From: an uncultured Flavobacteriaceae bacterium
GTDB taxonomy: Bacteria > Bacteroidota > Bacteroidia > Flavobacteriales > Flavobacteriaceae
NCBI GenBank assembly: GCA_947494565.1
Contig: CANLVG010000001.1
Location: forward strand, 1-64,000
Direction of reading: 5' to 3'
DNA length: 64,000 bases
Shown here piece by piece: positions 35,433-44,227 of this stretch. The first letter of the stretch is position 1. The number at the start of each line of letters is the position of its first letter. The notes under the pieces are model-generated. The model was not told where the DNA came from and made no database searches. It was given only the letters and a program-made list of their open reading frames with translations. The position numbers and the translations under genes are program-made.

Positions 35433-36731
35433 CTATTTGATGACCAATACCCTTGGGTTTATAGGATATAACCATTCGATTCCACGTTCCGTAATGATGG
35501 CATCGTCTTCCAAAGGCACCCGTAATTTTTTACCGCCCCATTCGGGTATTTTCGTGTAGGCGAACAATTCAATGGAAATCAGGTTCGAAGGTTTGAGTTC
35601 ATACCCCAATCGAACGGGATTGAAAAAGGCGATGGATGGCCCGATACCATGTCCCCAGTTGCCCACCGAATGGCACCCGATAATAACATCGGTTTTGTCC
35701 AGAGCGGTGAATTTGTTAAACCCCTTCATTTGGTTGAATCCCGCTTGGGTCAGGGCAGCATAGATGGCATCTTCCGCCTTTTGAGCTGTTACACCTGGTT
35801 TGATGGTCTTTTTGATGACATCGCGTACTTTGACCCCTTGATCAAAGGCATTTTGAATTCCGGCCGGTACTTCGGTTTCTCCTTCCTTGAGTACATAGGC
35901 CACCCGTTTCATGTCGGTGAACATATTCATCAGCCCTACGCCCCAATCAAGCATCAACACATCCCCGCGCTGAATGATCCGGTCGCTAGAAGTGGCTTCA
36001 ACCCCATCAGGACCTGTAATATACACCGAAGGCATTCCGAAAGAGGAGCCCAGATTGTGTTTGAACTGTTGCTCTTTCATAAACCAAGCGACATCTTCTA
36101 GGGTAGTGACCCCAGGCGTAATGACCTCGTTTGAAAACGCTTTTTCGGCGATGGTATAGGAGAAGTCGCCCGCCTCGGCATAGATGGCAATTTCACTGGC
36201 TACGCGTCGTGATCGAAAATCGGAGACTAATTTTTCGGCCGAAACAAAACGTTCGGCGTATTTCTCGCCTAAGGTCTCCGAAAGCTCCAGATAGGCGGAG
36301 TGGGTGAGTCCGTCGGCACCCCCAAAGTTTTTGGAGATGTTGAGACCGATAGTTTTAGGGTCGCGTTGCTGTACATAGGTTTTCAACTCGTCAGCGGAAC
36401 CAAAATAATCATAGGTGCCCCCTTCTTTAAGCAAATAACCTCCAACACCTAGCGCTGCTCTTTCGATGCGTTCCTCACCCGTATCCGTAAACACGTAGTA
36501 AGCGTTTTGGCCGACATAACCTTCGCCCATATCGGTGTAGAGCGGGTCGAGGTTGCCTTCGCGATTGGTCACGATCCACATCTCGATTTGATTTTCGCGC
36601 ATGGCTTCCGGGAGTACCAGATCGAATTTGTCTTGACGGACCTGATTGAGTTTACGCCAGCGGCGCATGGCTTCTTGACTAAAAGCTTGTATACAGATGA
36701 AGAAGAGGAAGAGGAAGGCGATTTTTTTCAT
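35433..36731 (-). CDS. Secreted M24-family metallopeptidase (Xaa-Pro aminopeptidase-like)
   Basis: A 432-residue pita-bread-fold enzyme with a signal peptide (cleavage after FSQ, residue 18). Binuclear metal ligands are visible in order: Asp in LMLDWGVG, Asp in MFTDMKR, His in GHGIGPS, Glu in ISIELFAY and Glu in TERGIEWL. The N-terminal creatinase-like domain occupies residues 20-190. It should remove residues next to proline from exported peptides or otherwise act on them in the periplasm or outside. It is the first gene of the operon that continues with the P1 peptidase. Confidence 0.9.
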   Translation of the reverse strand: MKKIAFLFLFFICIQAFSQEAMRRWRKLNQVRQDKFDLVLPEAMRENQIEMWIVTNREGNLDPLYTDMGEGYVGQNAYYVFTDTGEERIERAALGVGGYLLKEGGTYDYFGSADELKTYVQQRDPKTIGLNISKNFGGADGLTHSAYLELSETLGEKYAERFVSAEKLVSDFRSRRVASEIAIYAEAGDFSYTIAEKAFSNEVITPGVTTLEDVAWFMKEQQFKHNLGSSFGMPSVYITGPDGVEATSSDRIIQRGDVLMLDWGVGLMNMFTDMKRVAYVLKEGETEVPAGIQNAFDQGVKVRDVIKKTIKPGVTAQKAEDAIYAALTQAGFNQMKGFNKFTALDKTDVIIGCHSVGNWGHGIGPSIAFFNPVRLGYELKPSNLISIELFAYTKIPEWGGKKLRVPLEDDAIITERGIEWLYPINPRVLVIK

Positions 36732-36875
36732 GGTGGCTCATTTTAGTGCGACTAAAAATAGCGAATAAAATCATGTGTAGCTAGTGGTTTTCTTAAGGGT
36801 ATGTTGGGATTGGGTTTGCGTCTCCATAGGCAATAGATAAGTGGTATTTTCGTTTTATACTTCTAAATCAGATGT

Positions 36876-37727
36876 ATGAAAAAGCTCCTATGGATACCCC
36901 TTTGTGCCGGAATACTACTCTCTTGTTCCACCGATAAAGTGGATGCGCTGGAAGACGCCCTCGTGGATCCTGTCGACGATACCGTAGCAGACCCCGTGGA
37001 GGATGCCGTGGATGGTTCCACCGATGATCCGGTGGTCGAAAGCAATGACGACTATTTTATCGATCGCTTTGATACCGAAGGTGCCTTGGTCGATTATGTG
37101 ACCAATAACGCCTCGTCAGTACCCAATGTGGCCAGTGTTTCTGGTAGATACAAAGCGACCCTAGACGATAATGCCAATAATATCACCCTGCATTTTAATA
37201 TGGACCAAGGTCGAATTGACGCCAAACTTGTCGAATTCCCCTTTGAATTCATTGCCCGAAATATCGGAATAGGCACCCTCGACGATTCCCAAACGGCACC
37301 GGTACCGAATAACGGGCCGTATTTATTTAGTGGGGTACAGGTACATGTCACCGATTTTAACTCCATCAACTCCTCCCATGTAGTGGTCGGCCACCGCGGA
37401 AATACGGGCTATACTATTGAAGGTAAAAACACCGTTGATGGCGATTCCAGTGTCAATGATATTGGCGCCAATACCGTACCGGAAGGGCGGGGGGATATCC
37501 GTATTGTAGGCAATACCGACAGAACACTTACCGTATACTGGCAAACCCCGAACCTGGACTTTGAAACTACCGATGACAATTGGAGGTTGTACAACGACAC
37601 AGGCAATCTACCGGGTATAGCCCCAAACTATGACAGCGAGGTCTATATCGGTCTGATTACCTATGCCTTTGGTCAAAACGGGGTGCCTTTTGTAGGGACT
37701 TGTGATGCGATTGAGATTTGGGATTGA
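36876..37727 (+). CDS. Lipoprotein with acidic spacer and unknown C-terminal domain
   Basis: A 283-residue lipoprotein: signal ends LLSCST with Cys at residue 17. Residues 20-60 are a spacer of repeated Asp-Pro-Val and Glu-Asp-Ala units (DALVDPVDD, VADPVEDAVD, TDDPVV), which may extend the protein from the membrane. The remaining 220 residues are rich in Asn, Thr and Asp and look all-beta. They end YIGLITYAFGQNGVPFVGTCDAIEIWD, a pattern like the last strands of a concanavalin-type jelly roll. No catalytic signature. It may bind carbohydrate, but that is only a fold-level guess. Monocistronic. Confidence 0.65.
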   Translation: MKKLLWIPLCAGILLSCSTDKVDALEDALVDPVDDTVADPVEDAVDGSTDDPVVESNDDYFIDRFDTEGALVDYVTNNASSVPNVASVSGRYKATLDDNANNITLHFNMDQGRIDAKLVEFPFEFIARNIGIGTLDDSQTAPVPNNGPYLFSGVQVHVTDFNSINSSHVVVGHRGNTGYTIEGKNTVDGDSSVNDIGANTVPEGRGDIRIVGNTDRTLTVYWQTPNLDFETTDDNWRLYNDTGNLPGIAPNYDSEVYIGLITYAFGQNGVPFVGTCDAIEIWD

Positions 37728-37749
37728 AAATATGTAGCTAGAGCCACGC

Positions 37750-37940
37750 GTTACAGATGAGCGCTAGTGGAAAGCGCCTCCAGGACGTTTCGTTTATCGT
37801 TTGAGCTATGAACAGTACGGGGGCAAAGTAGCGTTTGCTTTCCGCTAAGCACATAGCAAAATCTTTTGGTTTTGTTTTTTCTTTGTCCCGCTAAAAGCAA
37901 AATCCCAAAGATTTTGCAGACATCATAAAAATACACAAAC
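37750..37940. repeat. Non-coding repeat-like element with nested inverted repeats
   Basis: Between the lipoprotein and the acetyltransferase lies DNA with two nested inverted repeats. A 14-base arm at 37856-37869 pairs with 37904-37917 with one mismatch, and GGAAAGC near 37771 pairs with GCTTTCC near 37836. Both strands have short open frames with poor coding character. The style recalls dispersed intergenic elements in flavobacterial genomes. Copies elsewhere cannot be checked here. Confidence 0.45.
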
Positions 37941-37996
37941 CTTTGGGTTAAGCACCAATCCAGTATTGTTTATAGGTTGTGTTGTAAGCTGGCTTT

Positions 37997-38692
37997 TTAT
38001 TCAGCTTGTTTTTTACGATACAACCACCAGTTCATATTCCTAGTTAACTTGTATCCTAATTTGTCATAAAGAGAAATTGCTAAGTTTCCTTTGTTTGTAT
38101 GTAAGACAGGTGTTTTATTTTCTTTTAAAATTTCTTTTGTATTGTAGGCGATTAATTGTTTTGCTAGTCCTTTTCCGGTATAATTAGGATGGGTAACAAC
38201 AGCACTAACTTCAATAAAAAGATTAGTTTGCATTCGTTGACCAGCTATTGAAACTAATTTACCGTTCTTAAAAATACCATAGTATTTACCCATTTCAAAG
38301 GTTCTTTTTTTGTAGTAACCAGGCATAACCAACCAAATTAAATCATAAATCTCATGAATATATGTCCTATCTAATAACACAATTTTTTCTGTTATTTGAA
38401 TGTCAGTTAGCTTATTTAGAACCATTTGACAACCATCAATTTTTTTTTCTAAGAAAACTTTGGTGTCATCTACTATTGGTGTTTGATTCTCTGAAACAAA
38501 GAAGAATTCATCCGAAGTTTTTAAATATTCATTTGAAGCTTTTGCTGTCTTTGTTTCATCAAAAAAAGAACCAAAAGTGCAAATATCTGGGTTGTAAAAT
38601 TGTACTCCATTAAATTCAATAACAAATTTTTTATGAGTTTCCTTTAAGGAATGCCAAACGGGGTTTTTTAATTGATGTTCTAAATCTATCAT
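37997..38692 (-). CDS. GNAT-family N-acetyltransferase in an AT-rich cassette
   Basis: A 231-residue protein whose C-terminal half is a GNAT acetyltransferase fold. FIEVSAVVTHPNYTGKGLAKQLIAYNTKEIL near residue 165 is the acetyl-CoA pyrophosphate loop, followed by LHTNKGNLAISLYDKLGYKLTR, the last strands of the fold. The substrate is unknown. Codons are strongly AT-rich (many AAA, TTT, ATT) compared with neighbours, and the gene is bracketed by inverted 9-base repeats and a hairpin region, which suggests recent acquisition. No operon partner. Confidence 0.82.
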   Translation of the reverse strand: MIDLEHQLKNPVWHSLKETHKKFVIEFNGVQFYNPDICTFGSFFDETKTAKASNEYLKTSDEFFFVSENQTPIVDDTKVFLEKKIDGCQMVLNKLTDIQITEKIVLLDRTYIHEIYDLIWLVMPGYYKKRTFEMGKYYGIFKNGKLVSIAGQRMQTNLFIEVSAVVTHPNYTGKGLAKQLIAYNTKEILKENKTPVLHTNKGNLAISLYDKLGYKLTRNMNWWLYRKKQAE

Positions 38693-38746
38693 TATGATGA
38701 ATGAAATTGAGTTTAAATATGAAAAGTCTTTGGCGAATTCAAGCTT

Positions 38747-38822
38747 GCTTACAACGAAAAGCTAACAGGAGTTTTAATTCCTATTAGCGGTTGCGCAACG
38801 CAAGTTCAAAGATTAATCTTAC
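38747..38822. repeat. Hairpin-forming boundary region of the acetyltransferase cassette
   Basis: GCTTACAAC at 38747-38755 is the exact reverse complement of GTTGTAAGC at 37981-37989, on the other side of the acetyltransferase gene. Just inside lies an imperfect hairpin (GCTAACAGGA with TCCTATTAGC around 38761-38788), and CTTGC near 38745 mirrors GCAAG near 38800. The plan resembles a folded recombination site but does not match the integron attC core. Confidence 0.4.
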
Positions 38823-38874
38823 AATTTCAAGTAGTCATCACATGTATCTATCAGACTTTATTAACAAATCGGTG

Positions 38875-38908
38875 TTTGATGGCATACGATGAATTTCTGT
38901 TACTTTTG
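38875..38908 (+). promoter_or_regulatory. Candidate menB promoter
   Basis: TTTG at 38875-38878 and TACTTTTG at 38901-38908 (consensus TAnnTTTG) are 22 bases apart, and the menB ATG follows 18 bases after the second element. Both elements match their consensus exactly. Confidence 0.5.
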
Positions 38909-38926
38909 TAATCGTAAAATACATCT

Positions 38927-39769
38927 ATGAAAACACCCGCTTGGAAAACCGCCAAAACCTACGTAGACATTACCTATCAAAAAAGTGATGGGGTGGCCCG
39001 TATCGCCTTTAATCGTCCCAATGTGCGCAATGCCTTTCGCCCAAAGACCACCAGTGAGCTCTATGACGCTTTTTATGATGCGCAAGAAGATACCTCGATC
39101 GGGGTGGTTTTGCTCTCTGCGGAAGGGCCCTCGACCAAAGATGGGGTCTATGCCTTTTGTAGTGGGGGAGACCAAAAGGCTCGTGGTGACCAGGGCTATG
39201 TGGGCGAAGATGGCTACCATCGGTTGAATATATTGGAAGTACAGCGCTTGATCCGGTTTATGCCCAAAGTGGTCATTGCCGTCGTACCCGGTTGGGCCGT
39301 GGGGGGCGGACATAGCCTACATGTCGTTTGTGATATGACCTTGGCCAGTAAAGAACATGCGATTTTTAAACAGACCGATGCAGATGTCACCAGTTTTGAT
39401 GGGGGATACGGATCGGCCTACCTCGCCAAAATGGTGGGACAGAAAAAAGCCCGGGAGATCTTCTTTTTAGGGCGTAATTATTCCGCGCAAGAGGCGTATG
39501 ACATGGGTATGGTGAATGCCGTAGTCCCGCATGACGAATTGGAGGCGACCGCCTACCAGTGGGCACAGGAGGTACTGGAGAAATCGCCGACTTCCATCAA
39601 GATGCTCAAATTCGCGATGAACCTCACCGATGATGGTATGGTCGGGCAGCAAGTATTTGCCGGAGAAGCCACCCGTTTGGCCTATGGTACCGAAGAAGCC
39701 AAAGAAGGGCGCAATGCCTTTCTAGAAAAGCGCAAACCCAACTTCGGGAAAAATAACTGGATTCCGTAA
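38927..39769 (+). CDS. menB: 1,4-Dihydroxy-2-naphthoyl-CoA synthase
   Basis: A 280-residue crotonase-fold enzyme that closes the second ring of menaquinone by converting O-succinylbenzoyl-CoA. Diagnostic stretches are IAFNRPNVRNAFRPKT, FCSGGDQKARGDQGYVG (oxyanion loop), GWAVGGGHSLHVVCDMTLAS, the Asp of TSFDGGYGSAYLA and the C-terminal AYGTEEAKEGRNAFLEKRKP. Length and motifs are full-size. No other men genes are in the window, so menB is unlinked here. Menaquinone is the usual quinone in this group. Confidence 0.96.
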   Translation: MKTPAWKTAKTYVDITYQKSDGVARIAFNRPNVRNAFRPKTTSELYDAFYDAQEDTSIGVVLLSAEGPSTKDGVYAFCSGGDQKARGDQGYVGEDGYHRLNILEVQRLIRFMPKVVIAVVPGWAVGGGHSLHVVCDMTLASKEHAIFKQTDADVTSFDGGYGSAYLAKMVGQKKAREIFFLGRNYSAQEAYDMGMVNAVVPHDELEATAYQWAQEVLEKSPTSIKMLKFAMNLTDDGMVGQQVFAGEATRLAYGTEEAKEGRNAFLEKRKPNFGKNNWIP

Positions 39770-40423
39770 ACGACAACGGCCTACCATTCAGGGAATGAAT
39801 ACGCTGTACATACAAACGCAAACTTCAAATACAAGTACAAATTCCGCCGGAATGTCACGTTGAGCGCAGTCGAAACGCTTAAGGGGTATCATAGCTAGTT
39901 CCAAAGATGTATCCTAAATAATATTGTCGTTTTTCAGGTTTTTTTACCATGTAGGGGAAGGAGCTTTTTTCTTAATTGGTCCTTACGGTTGAATTTGAAG
40001 TTTGTCCTTGCGTTGGTATTTGATAGTGACCTAGGGTAAGTAGTTGTCCTTGAATTTGTATTTGGAATTGGAGTTTGTAGTTGTATACGAACTTGTAGAA
40101 ACCAAAAAGAGTCCGATTTTTACAACCGGACTCTTTTATCGAGAACACTATATGAAAATGAAAAAATTTACTTAATTATTACAGTGTAAACTTACTGCCC
40201 TACTGCCTTTTCTCTAAATTATTGTTGTGAAACAGGCAATAGTTGTGGTGACGAGGCTATTTTTTGATAGTTGAGCGTTCGCCCAACCCCTAAAAAAGAC
40301 GTGTTTTGAAGCAGTTATTTCCCTAAAATCCGGTGTATTCGATACTAGAACAGCCCTTATAGGGCGCTTTTTTCCTATCGATGGATACCATAGTGAGGTG
40401 GGGTCGAGGGATTTCCGCAGTCG
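39770..40423. other. Repeat-rich intergenic region without a gene
   Basis: No supported gene. The region holds an imperfect long inverted repeat: an arm near 39805-39843 (AACTTCAAATACAAGTACAAA-type sequence) and its approximate complement near 40048-40095. It also holds the element TGTCACGTTGAGCGCAGTC at 39853-39871, a sequence I recognise as a common dispersed intergenic motif in flavobacteria, and a hairpin at 40105-40137. A 7-codon frame at 40152 (MKMKKFT) is too short to support. Confidence 0.5.
40105..40137. terminator. Hairpin terminator
   Basis: An 11-bp perfect stem (40105-40115 with 40127-40137) encloses an 11-base loop. On the minus strand it is followed by a T run, so it could end transcription coming from the serine hydrolase, whose stop is about 290 bases away. 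Confidence 0.6.
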
Positions 40424-41752
40424 TTATTGGATTGCTGCAACGACCTCGCTTAAAAAGCCGTTGGCATCAAAATCGGGTTCTTCCCCCAATCCTGTGCGTA
40501 CGATTACGAGATTTTTGGAGGGAATCACGAATACATATTGCCCCTGAAATCCGTTGGCCGAGTACAGATCACGGGGTACATCGGGATACTTCCCTTGCGC
40601 GTTCAACCACCAGTGGGCCCCGTAAGTGCCATTGGAATGCGCCGTGGGTCGGGTGATATAATCGATCCAGTTCGGGTCAAAGAGTTGTTCCCCGTTCCAA
40701 TTGCCTTTATTGAGGTGCAGGATTCCGAATTTGGCCCAATCTCGGGTAGTGGCCCAGCCATAGGAAGAACCCACAAAATTGCCGTTCATATCGGTTTCGA
40801 TCAACATGGAGTGCATTCCCGTTTTATCGATAAGAGCTGCATAGGGGAAATCGAGATAGTCTTGGGTCGTCTTGAACTGTTCTTTAAGAATACCCGATAG
40901 CCAATTGGAGGTGCCTGAGGAGTAGTTCCAGATTTCCGTGGGATCGGCAATCACTGGCTGCTGTGGTTGCTTCACAGTCATGTCCGCATCGAGAAACAAC
41001 ATCTCCGTGACATCCGAAATACTGGTGTAATCCTCATTCCAGGCCAACCCACTTTGCATACGGAGCAAATGGTTCAAGGTGATCTTCGACTTCGTGGCCT
41101 CGTCTTTTAGGGGGTGAAAATCCTGTACGCTGAGCTTGCCCTGATACTCCAAAATGCCATATAAGGTTGCCAAAATGCTTTTGGTCATCGACCATCCCAG
41201 AATAGGGGTGTCCGCCGAAAAACCATCCCCATATCTTTCAGCAATAAGCTGTCCCTTGTATGCCACTAGGACGGTACGGGTCTTTTGTAGGTCGTAATTT
41301 TCGAAAGCGCCTTCGATGGCGTTCTTCAATTGGTCGTAGTTCACATTTGGGAAAACCGTATCATACATCCCATGATTTCCGTACGGGAAGGGCAATTCGT
41401 TTTGAAGCTTTGTACGTCTGGGTTTCAATGCGCTTTTCGAGGGGTCGAAATCGTCATTGATCAGCACACAGCCCAATCCTTCCCGGCAAATGGTTTGACG
41501 TTCCATAAGTCCGAAGACCTTCGCAAAGGCGGTTTTTTGGTTGGGGTCATAGTGTTCATCGGCGAGTTTGACCAAGGGCACATTATTGTCATGGGTCGTT
41601 ATCGATTGCGCCGTTCGTTCCGCCACAAACATACTGGAGGCGAGGTTTTTAGAGGCATAGCCCGAAATGATGTTCAATTTGGAATAGTTGTACCAGATGA
41701 CCGCACCGACCACCACCAGCAGTACAAGCAGAATTCGTTTGATTGTCTTCAA
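40424..41752 (-). CDS. Serine hydrolase of the beta-lactamase class C/PBP family, membrane-anchored
   Basis: A 442-residue protein with an N-terminal membrane helix (about residues 5-23) and a penicillin-binding-protein-like transpeptidase fold. The nucleophile is the Ser of the SxxK motif in WSMTKSI. The second motif is YSS in WNYSSGTSNW, and the third element is likely GAHWW near residue 400, where classical enzymes have KTG. Such proteins are usually esterases or D-amino peptidases and not true beta-lactamases. It is divergent from the pirin gene with 54 bases between the starts. Confidence 0.87.
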   Translation of the reverse strand: MKTIKRILLVLLVVVGAVIWYNYSKLNIISGYASKNLASSMFVAERTAQSITTHDNNVPLVKLADEHYDPNQKTAFAKVFGLMERQTICREGLGCVLINDDFDPSKSALKPRRTKLQNELPFPYGNHGMYDTVFPNVNYDQLKNAIEGAFENYDLQKTRTVLVAYKGQLIAERYGDGFSADTPILGWSMTKSILATLYGILEYQGKLSVQDFHPLKDEATKSKITLNHLLRMQSGLAWNEDYTSISDVTEMLFLDADMTVKQPQQPVIADPTEIWNYSSGTSNWLSGILKEQFKTTQDYLDFPYAALIDKTGMHSMLIETDMNGNFVGSSYGWATTRDWAKFGILHLNKGNWNGEQLFDPNWIDYITRPTAHSNGTYGAHWWLNAQGKYPDVPRDLYSANGFQGQYVFVIPSKNLVIVRTGLGEEPDFDANGFLSEVVAAIQ

Positions 41753-41774
41753 GAGGAAAGGGGTTTTATATTTG
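41738..41774 (+). promoter_or_regulatory. Candidate pirin promoter
   Basis: TTTG at 41738-41741 (with a further TTG at 41743-41745) and TATATTTG at 41767-41774, which matches TAnnTTTG. The ATG is at 41807. The upstream element overlaps the first codons of the divergent hydrolase. Confidence 0.5.
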
Positions 41775-41806
41775 TTGTAAATTTAAGCCAATTAACTTGT
41801 TATCGT

Positions 41807-42682
41807 ATGTCGAATATCGGAATGATTATTGAAGAACGAAGTCGAGACATTGGCGACTTCTTGGTAGGGCGGTTGATTCCTTTCCGAAAAAAGCGGATGA
41901 TCGGTCCGTTTATCTTTATCGACCATATGGGACCTACCACGGTGGGGCCGAAGCGTTACATGGACGTCGATCAGCACCCCCATATCGGATTGTCGACCTT
42001 GACCTATCTGTTGGAAGGAGAGATCCTACATGAAGATAGTTTGGGTACGAAACAACGTATTCGGCCGGGTTCGGTCAACTGGATGGTCGCCGGAAAAGGA
42101 GTCTCCCATTCCGAACGAACACCCGAAGCGTTACGCAATGGTTCGGTATTTACAATGCACGGTTATCAAATATGGGTGGCGTTGCCCAAGACCTTGGAAG
42201 ATAGTATGCCCGAATTTCATCACATTCCGGCCGAAGCACTACCGCGATGGACCGAAGGTACTGCGGATTTTACCTTGGTGGCAGGGCAGGGGTACGGTCA
42301 TGAATCCCCGGTACCGGTGCACTCCCCGTTATTTATGCTGGAAATCAAGAATACCGAGGAGTTTCAGCTGAACACCAAAGACCATTTGAAAGGTGAAATC
42401 GGTATTTGTATCGTTAAAGGTGCTATTGAAGCCTGCGGGGAAACCGTAACCGAGGGGAATATCATAGTTTCCAAAGTAGAAGATACCTGTAACACCCTGT
42501 TGCAACCCAATTCACATATTTTGCTCTTTGGAGGAGAACCTTTTGAGGAACAACGACATATCTATTGGAATTTTGTCTCTTCCGACAAGGAGAAAATAGA
42601 ACAGGCCAAAACCGACTGGGAAGCGAAAACGTTTCCCATGATGTCAAACGATGCTTCCTATGTGCCTTTACCCGGAAAATAA
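41807..42682 (+). CDS. Pirin family protein
   Basis: A 291-residue bicupin. The N-terminal cupin has the metal-binding set HMGPT..., DQHPHIGLSTLTYLLEGEILHEDS (His-x-His and Glu) and GVSHSERTPE (His). The C-terminal cupin is degenerate, as in other pirins. Members bind iron, and some oxidise quercetin; others are regulators. The frame is open back to 41330, but conserved sequence begins at MSNIGMIIEERSRDIGDFLVGR and the promoter lies at 41767, so ATG 41807 is chosen. The next gene starts 12 bases after the stop. Confidence 0.9.
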   Translation: MSNIGMIIEERSRDIGDFLVGRLIPFRKKRMIGPFIFIDHMGPTTVGPKRYMDVDQHPHIGLSTLTYLLEGEILHEDSLGTKQRIRPGSVNWMVAGKGVSHSERTPEALRNGSVFTMHGYQIWVALPKTLEDSMPEFHHIPAEALPRWTEGTADFTLVAGQGYGHESPVPVHSPLFMLEIKNTEEFQLNTKDHLKGEIGICIVKGAIEACGETVTEGNIIVSKVEDTCNTLLQPNSHILLFGGEPFEEQRHIYWNFVSSDKEKIEQAKTDWEAKTFPMMSNDASYVPLPGK

Positions 42683-42694
42683 CCCTAACAGTCC

Positions 42695-44227
42695 ATGTTC
42701 CAAACCACTCCGAAAACCTTTTTTTTAGGCATCACGATGCTCCTATTCTTGAACTCCTGTACGGAATCAGAGGAGCAGCGTCAGGTGCGGCTGTATACGA
42801 ATTATTGTGCCAGTTGCCATCTGGCTCCTGATCTAAATGCCCTACCCAAACACCTATGGAAAAGTAAGGTATTGCCCGAAATGGGTGCCAGACTGGGCAT
42901 TCGTGATCCTGAAAACCATCCGTATAGAAACTTGCCCTTTGCTGAACAGGCTGCGGTGATCAAAACAGGAATTTATCCTGAACGGCCCATGATCACGCCA
43001 GAGGATTGGGAATTGCTGCAAGCGTATATGCTAACTACGGCACCGGAGACCATGCCCAAGGATACCGTTGCCAAGAGCAGTAACCCTTTGACACAATTTG
43101 CCGTGACACCCATGGTTTTGGATAGTAGCAAAGGAAGTTTGATTACGTATTTGAAGCTTGATACACTGAAGAACAGCATCATTACCGGAACGGTCCGTGG
43201 ACGATTGACCGAATTTGGTCTGGAAAACCAAAAAAGTACCCCCATAGCTCGGTTCAATGGACCGATCAGCGATTTTACGGAAGTAAATGGCATAAGCTAT
43301 ACGACAATAATGGGCCGTTTATTACCCTCTGAGGTGGCCTCGGGACAAATCCTAAAAAAAGAGGGCGAGCAAACCGCATCAATTGGTGGATTGCTCCATC
43401 GTCCTGTACATACCTTGGTCGTTGATCTCGATGGGGATGGAACCGATGAAGTCGTGGTAAGCGAATTTGGAGATCTGAAGGGAAAACTTTCCCTCTTGGT
43501 ATCGGATGAACGAGGCAGTTTCAAAAAGCAAATCCTGTTGGATCAACCCGGTACTTTACGTGTAGTGCCTAAGGATATGGATGGGGATGGTAAGCTCGAT
43601 TTGGTAGCCCTAACCTCGCAAGGGGATGAGAGCATTACGATTTTATACCAAAAAGAGGATTTGAAATTTAGGGCGGAGAAAGCGATTCGCTTTAGTTCCA
43701 TTTACGGCAGTAGTTGGTTTGAATTGATTGATTATGAGGGCGACGGAGATATGGATATTGTGACGGTACATGGTGACAATGCCGACGAAACCTACATTCA
43801 AAAACCCTATCACGGCATGCGGTTGCATATCAATAATGGCGCAAATGTCTTTGAAGAAAAGTACTTCTACCCCATGAATGGGGTGACCCGGGTGATTTCA
43901 AGGGATTTTGATGCTGACGGGGATTTTGACATGGCGTTGTTATCGACCTTTCCCGATTATGAAGCGTATCCGGAGTACGTCTTTGTATATTTAGAGAATA
44001 CAAATGCCGCGGCATTTGAATTTCAACCGTTTACCCTGGCCAACATCAATAGGGGAAAATGGTTTTTGATGGATTCGGGCGATATCGATAAAGATGGTGA
44101 TGAAGATCTTATCTTAAGTGCCTTTACCTATGGATTTAGCACCGCACCGGAAGAACTGACCCAAAAATGGGAGGAGAGCACGGTCGATCTTCTCGTTCTT
44201 GAGAACCAATTAAACACTGACGAATGA
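42695..44227 (+). CDS. Lipoprotein with N-terminal cytochrome c-type heme motif and FG-GAP/VCBS repeats
   Basis: A 510-residue exported protein. The lipobox gives Cys22 (FLNSC). Residues 34-110 look like a small cytochrome c domain with a CASCH heme-binding motif at 38-42 and a candidate distal Met in ERPMITPEDW. The rest is a beta-propeller of FG-GAP repeats with at least five Asp-rich calcium loops (DLDGDGTDE, DMDGDGKLD, YEGDGDMD, DFDADGDFD, DIDKDGDED). The combination suggests a redox-active surface or periplasmic protein. The stop overlaps the next start by 4 bases (ATGA), so it is coupled to the 3D-domain gene. Confidence 0.85.
   Translation: MFQTTPKTFFLGITMLLFLNSCTESEEQRQVRLYTNYCASCHLAPDLNALPKHLWKSKVLPEMGARLGIRDPENHPYRNLPFAEQAAVIKTGIYPERPMITPEDWELLQAYMLTTAPETMPKDTVAKSSNPLTQFAVTPMVLDSSKGSLITYLKLDTLKNSIITGTVRGRLTEFGLENQKSTPIARFNGPISDFTEVNGISYTTIMGRLLPSEVASGQILKKEGEQTASIGGLLHRPVHTLVVDLDGDGTDEVVVSEFGDLKGKLSLLVSDERGSFKKQILLDQPGTLRVVPKDMDGDGKLDLVALTSQGDESITILYQKEDLKFRAEKAIRFSSIYGSSWFELIDYEGDGDMDIVTVHGDNADETYIQKPYHGMRLHINNGANVFEEKYFYPMNGVTRVISRDFDADGDFDMALLSTFPDYEAYPEYVFVYLENTNAAAFEFQPFTLANINRGKWFLMDSGDIDKDGDEDLILSAFTYGFSTAPEELTQKWEESTVDLLVLENQLNTDE

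Noticed and set aside
37751-37936. 61-codon minus-strand frame
   Set aside because: It lies within the nested inverted repeats, has poor codon character and ends in Ser/Cys-rich sequence without a known domain. It is better explained as part of a repeat element.
37979-38830. Classical integron attC site around the acetyltransferase
   Set aside because: The boundary sequence lacks the GTTRRRY core and no integrase is present. Only the folded character is retained as an observation.
40152-40175. Seven-codon frame MKMKKFT
   Set aside because: Too short to support. It may be the remains of a signal-peptide start, but nothing recognisable follows.
41330-41806. Upstream extension of the pirin frame
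   Set aside because: The frame stays open but is antisense to the serine hydrolase. Conserved pirin sequence starts at 41807 and a promoter element lies at 41767.
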